From the NCBI RefSeq assembly GCF_029784165.1, contig NC_073696.1, positions 44,037,858 to 44,101,857 of the forward strand: 64,000 nt of DNA, read 5' to 3'. This DNA comes from Wyeomyia smithii. Lineage: Eukaryota > Arthropoda > Insecta > Diptera > Culicidae. The notes beneath the pieces are model-generated. The model saw only the letters and a program-made list of their open reading frames with translations. It had not been told where the DNA came from and did not search any database. Positions 55,501-64,000 of this stretch are shown piece by piece; within the stretch, counting starts at the first letter, position 1; each line of letters opens with the position of its first letter. Made by a program: the position numbers and the translations under genes.

Positions 55501-57966
55501 GTCCCGCCTATTTGTGCCATAGAAATACTGGAAGGAGAAGATCGACAAATTTGCCAAGAAATCGTCAGTGGGTCAACTTGTGGGACAAATACAAAATGAA
55601 TTTGGCCAGATTTACCATCGTGCTATATCTCGAATCCGGTGATGGAGCGGTATGAAACCAACCTTGTTGGTTTAGTGCCAAGGAGGCAAATTCGCCCAAT
55701 TCGTCAGAACTTTGCCAAATAGGACAATTCTGGGCGATTATGAAGAACAAGCTCCGGGAAACAATATACATATACAAAATAAACTCCAATAAGCAGTCAC
55801 ATACAAAATTAACTCCAATTAAAATATCTTTTTCCAAAGTCTGCTTTAACGTTGAGGTTAATGTACGTTTCAAAAATTTGGCAAATTGGTTAGGGGATAA
55901 CCGTAAAATTATGATGAATGAACAGTACCACCCTTCAAAGTAACATCGTATGCTTTTACCATTTAATGTTCATCCAACTTGTGCAACGTAAAAAAGAGTG
56001 GTTTTGAGGATGACTGAAAGTCTGGTTACTACCAGAAAAAAGCACATATAATCTAAGAGCATACTCACAACCCCAAACCGCAAAAGCATCAAAACGTTGA
56101 AATCAGCTTTCATATGAAATGTTTATGACTGCTGCAGCCCGAGCAAAGTACAAACCAGAAAACCATACAATCGTTTACTTTATTGCTCATCCCAAAAAAC
56201 AGTTTCTGTGACATTACTTTTAATTGAAAATTCGTTCCGGGGCTGTCCGTTCAACTGCGGTTGATCCTTGCCCGGTGGTTTGGCAATGCTGTGCAGCACT
56301 CTGGCTTCTAGGACGGTCTGCCTCGAGACATTTGACTCTCGTCAGTGGTCAAAAGCAATCAGATCAAAAATTGTATAAATGCATAACCGATGCGAGATCC
56401 GATGCTAGCTGAACCGGATGCAGGCTGAAACCAGTATATCAGAGTTCGCGCTCTCGCTCACACCCTTGTTGCTAGACGATCCGGTGACAACTCTAGCAGG
56501 AGGCTGTTGTCGACAATGGCTGACCGAACGAACCAACGAGTAACGGTCAACCGCAGTCTGATTATCGGGCTCATGGTATTATGCAACCACAAATAACATG
56601 ATGTTTTGGTAACACAGAACTATCGGATGCACCGGTTTTTTCGCGCGAATTTCCGCGCATGTGAACATACATTGAATGAACTGATATGACTATTAACCCC
56701 CCGAGAGGCACCACGGACGAATTCGATTTGGACAAACACCAAACACTGAAGTTCAATATTCGGTTGGAATGGTCGATGAACACTGACCTGCACAGTAGCA
56801 ACATGTTACCAACCAGAATATAGTTGCAGAAAATGTTACATAGTTTCAAATAATAAACCATGGCTTTAAGCTTACTGTTAATCTTCTACCGTACCCACCG
56901 AAGCCAGCAAAGCCAACGTAATTTGATATGATATTTTTCCCCTGAGACTACCGTGGGTTCCGATGTGCTGGTGGCGTTGGCAGTGGCGGTAGCGGCTCGA
57001 CCCGTTTCAAAAGAAAATCCCTCTGGAGGAAATGGATTAACAGCAGTAGCAACAACAGTAGCAACCCTATCAACCGGGTCTGACTAAGAGGAATAAATGT
57101 TTCGACAAGCAGTTGCAGAGCATGCAATTTATAGCTTATTTTTTGCTGCTGTGGGTTCTCGTACTCTGTCTATCGCTCTAAAGATGTTTCACTTACTAGT
57201 ACATTGCATCGATTACTGTGGGCTGAGGTTAATATGTGTGGTAACAACTGTACCTGAATTTATTGTACATGAGATGACCGGAGATGTAGAACCACTGTTG
57301 ACGTAAAACCACAAATGTATAAAACACAATGTAGCCGTACAAGACTACTTTACTGCACTGTACTTCCAATTGCAAGACGCATCGGCTGCATCGCTTCCAC
57401 TATCAAGTCGAAGCGGTTGGTCTGATTGACTCACATAAAGCATATTTTTCAATTCCCAAACATGCAGCAGTTTGATGCGAGGAAACTGGCGGAAAATGGA
57501 ACAATAGTCAAGAAAACGAGGAAGAATAGCTAGCACGCTGAGAATTTTTCCGGCTGCTGGTTGCCGGAGGGTGGCGAATGGGTAATGTAAGAAATACTAG
57601 GTCGTTCGATCGCTCTATAGCCAGGAAGCACACAAAGCTAGGCATTCGGCAGTCGCCATACAAGATGTAGTCAGCCCGGAGAAGCAGTTTACAAACTTTC
57701 AAAAGTTCGAAAATATAGATATAGGTACCTGTTTAGTTCTAGAAGTGATACTTCAGAACAGTTCGTTTATGTTCTTTTAGCGAATGTTTCGTTCGAATTT
57801 CGGTGCTACATTCCATTGTTGAAAAATTTTGTCGGAATGTGACATAGTTGGAGTGCTAAGAACAGTGCCGCATGCATAACAAAATGTTTGCGTCTGTCTG
57901 GTTTAGAGAAACTGGACATAGTATCTGGACCAATTTATTTGAATTTTCGAAAAAAAAACTTTGCAT
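55501..57966. other. no gene recognised
   Basis: The interval 56220-56560 is GC-richer. It contains gtataaatgc at about 56373, which could be a TATA box, but no coding exon follows. Short cag/caa-type trinucleotide runs occur near 57040-57066. All frames are unrecognised. Confidence 0.4.
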
Positions 57967-58131
57967 AATATGATATGATATGATATGATATGATATGATA
58001 TGATATGATATGATATGATATGATATGATATGATATGATATGATATGATATGATATGATATGATATGATATGATATGATATGATATGATATGATATGATA
58101 TGCTATTATATGATATGATATGATATGATAA
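57967..58131 (+). repeat. (ATATG)n pentanucleotide repeat
   Basis: About 33 units of a 5-bp repeat with one interruption near 58101-58108. Frames through it (for example minus strand YHIIS repeats) are artefacts. Confidence 0.97.
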
Positions 58132-60120
58132 GGCAACCCAATTATTGTGTTATTATAAATTTTTGTTTTAATAATCTCATTGTAATAAACCAGACATCAA
58201 AACGTCAAGCTGTGAAAAGAAATCAAATTTTATCATTACGGATTGTTATGAAATCACAAAATTCCTTCCTATCAATCGTAACACGCTTCATATATGGACG
58301 CCCTAATGTTTTGTTTAACGCAAAAGCCGACATTCACTATATAATATGGCATTCCCTCCCAGCTCAGTGCAACGACTGCTATTTATCAACAGTTTTCGAA
58401 GTACTGTCGGATGCAGCATAGTCATTAACGCTGTCAGTTCCAATTCAATGAGGAATCGCTCCCATCGAAAGTGAAACTGGCAGCAGGTTCTTTCCGCTAC
58501 AAATTTCCATTTTCATAATTTCATATATAATACATTCCGCCTGAAGGGAGCACACCGCAGTTGTGAAAGGCTTCTTGGTACCCGATCCGCAATGCATACC
58601 GAAGGGATGATCAAAGCAGTAAGGGGAGACTGATAATTCAATGGAAATCATACTTCCTACCGTTTGAACGAAAACTACAATCCATTATCTTCCATCATTC
58701 AGCCAGCGCCGGGCACTTCAATTCGTCTGTCTGCCTTTACCCATCATCCGGAATTTATTGAATCATAATGAAGTGTGGGGTTTGTTTCTGCGCTTAATGA
58801 GAAATAAATTATTGACAAAGAACGTCACACTGATGAATTTGACAGGATGCTCGCATAATTCTTCGATAATTGGCAGTAATTAAGGAGCCCGTCTGCACCA
58901 CTGACCTTCCGATCTCGGACAGCATTCGCTCACGCACGCAGCTAAAATTAGTTAGGTGCTGCCAGAGCACGCGGAAACATTCGAGGGCATGATGCACAAC
59001 GTCAGCGAGCGTCCCTGGGAATTTCAAAATCGAATTGCTTGTTCGTTTTACTAATGCATCCACTGGAAGCGAGGGTTCAAATAATTTTATTACATACACT
59101 GTACACCGATGATAAAAGGGATTGAGTGACATACACATATTTTCGGAGGCTGCTATGAAATTTCTTGATTGATCCAAATTGCCAAACTTCCTAGTTATTA
59201 GAACAATTTTACGTTATGGTGACGAAATATGTTTTTACATAGTTTGATGAGTGATTGTATCACAAACAAATAATGTTAGTAACTTTAAACTACTTGATCT
59301 CAGACTCGAAGAGCAATTTACCGAATAAGCATCAATTTATTGCGTCATCGAATTTTAAAATTTGAACCATTTCAGTTGACTTAGTACCAAAAATCGAATG
59401 ATTTTGTTCAGATTTTACGGATCACAATATTTACCTAACAAAGCGCTTATCTCCCGAGCAACCTCGCCATCATCAAAATAAAATTGAATCGACATAACAA
59501 ATCATCCAATTCAAATTCGAGGATGGCTCGGCATAACGTGAACTGCAGACTGTATAAAATAATATTTTCACGGTTGACTGGTGAACACTAGCCAATTTGC
59601 TCACCAAATCTGGTCGAAAAATTTTAATTTTTGTTCTGTTTTGAGGATGTTTTCAACTGAATTTGAACTACCTTAGGATTTTTTCACGACTGCATAGACT
59701 ACACAATATAGGCGTAAATTGCCCACCGTGCTGCGACAAAAATAATACAAAAAATATGCTTCGTAACGATATTTTCATGCAAGCGGTGTGTCACGTGTGC
59801 AATCGAATCTGACGTCTCTCTGAGCCCAGAGAAATCGTGCGGTCTCACGGGATGCAATCGCGGAAAAATTCCCATCAATCGAAAAACAATCAAATGCCAA
59901 TGCCCCGTCGTCGGTCGGTATCGCCATATGGAGCCGTCGACGGTACATGTGGTATAAAAATTGAGTTCCGATCAACAGTCGGTTGTTTAAGGTGCGTCTG
60001 ACTGTGAACGGATCCAAGCGACGGTATCAATTTTGGATGAAATTTCATTTTCATAACCAAAGCCAGGAGAAAAGATTCGCATCGTTTGGGTACACAATAT
60101 TATTGCTATTATTGGGAGGG
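58132..60120. other. no gene recognised
   Basis: The minus frame 58809-59177 (122 codons) is unrecognised. A possible core promoter is listed separately at 59953. Otherwise nothing. Confidence 0.4.
59953..59990 (+). promoter_or_regulatory. candidate core promoter and first exon
   Basis: tataaaaa at 59953-59960 is followed by an initiator-like atcaacagtcgg (59971-59982) and a donor-like aaggtgcgt (59988-59996). Spacing from TATA to the initiator is 18-24 bases, short of the usual 25-30. No downstream exon is found before the LINE at 60121. Confidence 0.25.
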
Positions 60121-60508
60121 TTTTTTTTTTTGTTCATCTATAATTTATTTGACACGACACAAATACAATTTAATGTTTAACGGCGCCAATTATATCTGGT
60201 AGCTTACTTTCTAAAGTATCTTAATAACCAAAAGCAAATTTTTTATCCTCGCTGCCGACTACGAGCTGAAACTAAATGTAACTTAAAGCTATAATATTTT
60301 GCATTAAAAGCACTGGTTTACTGTATGATGGTTTTCATTGCCATAGGTAAGCACATGTTCCGCTGCTGGGCCAAGATATTACGGACTGGCATATTGGGTT
60401 GTCTCCCTCGGACCTTAAGAGTATCGTGCGGGTCTGATTGCTGTTTCCGGATCCGGGGTCTTAACGTGTTCTTGTCGTTAGGCTGGATGCAGGCGGAAGG
60501 GGGTAGGA

Positions 60509-62548
60509 CTAAACTGGGGCGTGGATGGATTTCAGGAAAACGTATATAAGGGACATGTAGGATAGGTCACGGCTCGCCAAGACATCACGAACTGGAACAG
60601 CCGACTGCCTACCTTCGGCCTGCAGGGAAGCTATTAATTTAGACCTGGCGTCACGGTGTACAGGGCATGACCAAACAACGTGCTTTATGTCGTGATAGCC
60701 TTCACCACAGGCACAGATACCACTTTCCCCGAGCCCAACACGACGGAGCTGCGCGTCAAATCTATAGTGATTGGACATAAGCCGGGACATCACGCAAATG
60801 AAATCCCGACCTACATCCAACCCCTTGAACCACGGGTTCGTCGACACCTTGGGGATTATGAAATGTAACCACCTTCCCAGTTCCCCTCTGGTCCAAGCAT
60901 TTTGCCAACTGATGATCGTACTCTGACGTACAAATGAGAAAAATTCATTAAAGGCAATTGGTCTTTTATAAATTCCACCATTTGTTGCGCCCACCTTAGC
61001 CAAAGAGTCCGCTTTCTCATAGCCCGGTATCGAGCAGTGAGAAGGGACCCACGCTAAGGTAATCTGATACGATTTTTCGGATAAAGCACTCAGATGTTCC
61101 CGTATTTTCCCCAGGAAATACGGAGAGTGCTTAACATCTTTCATCGATCGGAGAGCCTCAATGGAACTGAGACTGTCCGTAAAGATAAAATAATGGTCCG
61201 TGGGCATTTTTTCGATAATCCCTAGGGTGTACTGAATTGCAGCCAATTCTGCGACGTAAACAGAAGCAGGATTATCAAGCTTATGGGAGACGGTTAAATT
61301 GTTATTGAAAATACCGAAGCCAGTGGACCCATCAAGAAGTGATCCGTCAGTGTAGAACATATTGTCGCAGTTGATGTTTCGATATTTATTGGAAAAAATT
61401 TTGGGGATCTGCTGCACGCGTAAATGATCCGGGATTCCACGAGTTTCTACTATCATGGATGTATCGAAAAACACAGTAGAATCAGAAGTATTTGATATGT
61501 CGACACGATTTGGAATATTCGAAGAAGGGTTAATATTATGGGACATGTGATTGAAATACAATGTCATAAAACGGGTTTGAGAATTAAGTTCGATTAACCT
61601 TTCAAAATTTTCAATCACAGGACGGTTCAAGACCTCACATTTGATAAGAATGCGAGAAGACAGGCTCCAGAAGCGGTTTTTCAATGGTAGTACTCCAGCT
61701 AAGACCTCCAAACTCATCGTATGGGTCGACTGCATGCAACCTAAGGCGATACGCAAACAACGATATTGTATTCGCTCCAGTTTGATCAAATGTGTGTTTG
61801 CTGCGGAGCGGAAGCAGAAACACCCGTACTCAATGACAGACAATATCGTAGTTTGGTAAAGCCTTATAAGGTCTCCTGGGTGGGCTCCCCACCATTGTCC
61901 GGTTATTTTACGAAGAAAATTCACTCTTTGTTGACATTTTTTCATCAGATACCTAACGTGACAACCCCAGGTGCCTTTAGAGTCGAACCAGACACCAAGA
62001 TATTTGTGTACCAAAACCCGAGAAATCGTTTTACCCATTAATTGTGTTTGAAGCTGAGCAGGTTCATGCTTCCTAGAAAAAACTACTATCTCAGTCTTCT
62101 CCGGAGAGAATTCGATACCTAGCTGTAGAGCCCAAGCAGACAGATTGTCCAAGGTATCTTGCAATGGTCCTTGCAAATCGGCAGCTTTGGCTCCTGTAAC
62201 AGAGATTACACTGTCGTCTGCAAGTTGTCTTATCGTGCATGAATTTGCCAGACATTCGTCGATGTCATTTACATAAAAGTTGTAAAGAAGGGGGCTTAAA
62301 CATGAGCCCTGGGGAATACCCATGTAGCTAATGCGAAAAGTTGCCAAATCGCCGTGCGTAAAATGCATGTGCTTTTCGGACAGCAAATTGTGCAAAAAAC
62401 TGTTCAAAATTGGAGAAAATCCTTGTCGGTGAAGTTTACCCGAAAGAATGTCAATAGAAACGGAATCAAAAGCCCCCTTAATGTCCAAGAACGCAGACGC
62501 CATTTGTTCTTTGCGAGCATACGCCAGCTGAATATCTGTTGAAAGCAA
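60509..62548 (-). CDS. I-clade LINE RT-RNase H-C terminus, intact frame
   Basis: 679 uninterrupted residues, the C-terminal two thirds of ORF2. RT: AFLDIKGAFDSV (19-30, motif A), YMGIPQGSCLSPLLYN (75-90, motif B), LADDS (109-113, catalytic). RNase H: MFYTDGS with Asp401, VYVAELAAIQY with Glu434, FIFTDS with Asp458, SHCSIPGYEKAD with Asp513, so the acidic set is complete. C terminus: CACGEGYHDIKHVVWSC (612-628), the cysteine-histidine motif of I-type proteins. The frame opens at a chance ATG; upstream RT blocks lie in the next frame (62559-63263) after a frameshift near 62610. RNase H would remove the RNA strand of the cDNA hybrid. The lack of stops over 2 kb suggests a fairly recent insertion. 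Confidence 0.88.
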   Translation of the reverse strand: MLSTDIQLAYARKEQMASAFLDIKGAFDSVSIDILSGKLHRQGFSPILNSFLHNLLSEKHMHFTHGDLATFRISYMGIPQGSCLSPLLYNFYVNDIDECLANSCTIRQLADDSVISVTGAKAADLQGPLQDTLDNLSAWALQLGIEFSPEKTEIVVFSRKHEPAQLQTQLMGKTISRVLVHKYLGVWFDSKGTWGCHVRYLMKKCQQRVNFLRKITGQWWGAHPGDLIRLYQTTILSVIEYGCFCFRSAANTHLIKLERIQYRCLRIALGCMQSTHTMSLEVLAGVLPLKNRFWSLSSRILIKCEVLNRPVIENFERLIELNSQTRFMTLYFNHMSHNINPSSNIPNRVDISNTSDSTVFFDTSMIVETRGIPDHLRVQQIPKIFSNKYRNINCDNMFYTDGSLLDGSTGFGIFNNNLTVSHKLDNPASVYVAELAAIQYTLGIIEKMPTDHYFIFTDSLSSIEALRSMKDVKHSPYFLGKIREHLSALSEKSYQITLAWVPSHCSIPGYEKADSLAKVGATNGGIYKRPIAFNEFFSFVRQSTIISWQNAWTRGELGRWLHFIIPKVSTNPWFKGLDVGRDFICVMSRLMSNHYRFDAQLRRVGLGESGICACGEGYHDIKHVVWSCPVHRDARSKLIASLQAEGRQSAVPVRDVLASRDLSYMSLIYVFLKSIHAPV

Positions 62549-62558
62549 CGCAAAACAA

Positions 62559-63263
62559 TCATTCGTCCCTTTGGCACGGCGGAAGCCAAATTGAGTATCT
62601 GATAGTAGACCATGTGACCCAATGGTCTAAACGACGGAGTATAATTTTTTCCATCAATTTCCGGATACAGGATAGCATTGCAATCGGCCTATAAGAGTTG
62701 TGATCAGAAGCTGGTTTCCCTGGTTTTTGGATGGCGATCACCTTCACTTGCCTCAAATCCTGCGGTACAATGTTTTGCTCCAGGAACTTATTGAACAAGT
62801 TCAACAAGCGCCTCTTGGCATTGCCGGGTAGATTCTTCAACAAGTTGAATTTGATTCTATCTAACCCAGGTGCGTTATTGTTACAGGACAGGAGGGCAAC
62901 TGAAAATTCAGCCATCGTAAAAGGCGATTCTATCGCGTCGTGACCCGGAGACGTATCGCGAACAAAGTTTTGCGCAGGAACAGAGTCCGGACATACTTTC
63001 CTGGCAAAATCAAATATCCACCGACTTGAAGACTCCTCGCTTTCGTTGACCGTTACGCGATTCCGCATTCTTCGGGCTGTGTTCCAAAGAGTGCTCATCG
63101 ATGTCTCCCTCGACGTCTCGTTCACGAACCGACGCCAATATCCGCGTTTCTTTGCTTTAGCCAGGCTTTTAAGCTTGGTATTAAGCTCCGAATACCGTAT
63201 AGTCGTCGGGTATACCTCCCTTCTGGAAGGCCAAAAACGCGTCGGATCTTTGCGTGTAGACAT
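62559..63263 (-). pseudogene. I-clade LINE ORF2, N-terminal RT part
   Basis: LNTKLKSLAKAKKRGYWRRF, APGLDRIKFNLLKNLP, VIAIQKPGKPASDHNSYRPI and LMEKIILRRLDHWV are the RT palm lead-in blocks. It is joined to the downstream frame by a one-base shift near 62610 and to the endonuclease frame by another near 63190. Residues before LNTKLKSL belong to a different frame. No internal stop. Confidence 0.82.
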
Positions 63264-63888
63264 CGGAGCACTCTTTGTCCCACCACGGAGTTGGAGGCCG
63301 CTCTTTGATCGCTACGCCGGGATATTTCTTCGTTTGGGCTTGCAACGCGGCGTCGAGGATTAAGCCCGCGAGGAGGTTGTATTCTTCAAGTGGTGGGTGA
63401 TGTTGAATCGACTCGACCGCTTTTGAAATCATTTCCTCGTATAACTTCCAATCGACATTCCGTGTGAGGTCATACGGAATGTCAATTGGTCGCATGCGAA
63501 TTGAACCGTTAGTAATTGAAATAAGAATAGGCAGATGGTCGCTACCGTGAGGATCAAGGATTACCTTCCATGTGCAATCCAACCGTAGCGACGTCGAACA
63601 TAAGGATAGATCCAAAGCGCTTGGGCGCGCTGGAGGTTTCGGGATACGTGTCATTTCACCGTTGTTCAAAATAGTCATGTCGAAGTCATCGCAAAGGTTA
63701 TAGATTAAAGAGGAGCGGTTATCATTGTAGGGGGAACCCAAAGCCACACCATGAGAGTTGAAGTCTCCCAAAATCAAACGTGGCGAGGGAAGAAGTTCTA
63801 ATAAATCAAAGAGCAACCGTTGCCCAACCTGTGCTCTGGGAAGAATATATATTGAGGCAATACAAAGCTCTTTACCTTGTATTGTCAT
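63181..63888 (-). pseudogene. I-clade LINE ORF2, endonuclease part
   Basis: LILGDFNSHG near residue 38, SALDLSLCS near 89 and the catalytic GSDHLPILIS near 113 are APE-endonuclease motifs in order. The frame continues through PTPWWDKECSDVY to a frameshift near 63190. The upstream start of ORF2 is not in this frame; text before 63888 continues the endonuclease out of the window. Confidence 0.8.
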
Positions 63889-64000
63889 TTGACATGCGAC
63901 AACTTCGATGCCGGGAATCGAGGGGAGGTTAATACGATAGAAAGAATAGCACTTTTTAATCCCTAAAAGTTCTCCTCCATATGGGGTGTCTCGATCAAGG

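Larger units (their letters stand above)
60121..64000 (-). mobile_element. I-clade LINE, 3' end to window edge
   Basis: The minus-strand 3' end is a T run at 60121-60131 (poly(A) on its own strand). A 3' UTR of about 380 bp follows, then the C terminus, RNase H, RT and endonuclease up to and past the right edge. Mosquito elements of this type (MosquI-like) are about 6 kb, so ORF1 and the 5' end lie outside. A 459-bp copy of its 3' end is at 34892-35350, and a degenerate middle part at 15680-17676. Confidence 0.88.

Noticed and set aside
57903..58136. Open frame encoding YHIIS repeats
   Set aside because: Translation of the ATATG pentanucleotide repeat.

Overview
The window looks like intergenic or intronic chromatin from a mosquito, most likely a culicine of the Aedes type. 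I found no convincing host protein-coding exon, rRNA or functional tRNA gene. Almost everything that can be identified is mobile DNA: RTE-, I-, R1- and LOA-like LINEs, tRNA-derived SINEs, a copia-type LTR element, mariner and D37E-like transposase relics, and several MITEs with readable target-site duplications (TSDs). The organism call is an inference from this element mix and from the diverged intergenic repeat array at 24.0-26.6 kb. No species marker was seen.

Layout. 0-3.5 kb holds SINE fragments in unannotatable DNA. 3.57-6.75 kb is a full-length but dead RTE element with a 13-bp TSD and a (TAAG)n tail. 7.6-8.4 kb is a dispersed repeat interrupted by a piggyBac-like MITE. 10.67 kb has a 166-bp MITE with long G runs. 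13.86-17.97 kb has a SINE, a minisatellite, a 0.7-kb foldback and an I-clade LINE fragment lying between two ~270-bp direct repeats. 18.98-21.46 kb has a SINE, an RTE endonuclease relic and a mariner. 22.5 and 23.5 kb carry two MITEs. 24.0-26.6 kb is an array of diverged repeats with CA microsatellites. 30.2-35.4 kb has an RTE, a piggyBac-like MITE, a SINE, a 1.36-kb foldback and a severely 5'-truncated I-LINE.

36.5-40.6 kb is a deeply nested stack. A D37E-like transposase gene is split by a 1.26-kb TA-flanked transposon, and is followed by an RTE relic that carries a TA MITE and a small palindrome whose loop was hit by a SINE. 41.4 kb is a LOA-like scrap. 47.56-49.53 kb is a truncated R1-clade LINE with a TSD. 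50.07-55.5 kb is a second D37E-RTE pair split by a copia element, whose TSD, 312-bp 5' LTR, tRNA primer site and deletion scars can all be read. 60.12 kb to the right edge is the best-preserved element, an I-clade LINE with intact RT and RNase H and two frameshifts upstream.

No genes work together here as an operon or pathway. The logic of the region is insertion history. In several places the TSD or an empty homologous site lets the order of events be read. The most informative are the TA transposon in the D37E gene, the SINE in the palindrome, the piggyBac-like MITE with an empty-site relative, and the microhomology deletion in the copia element.
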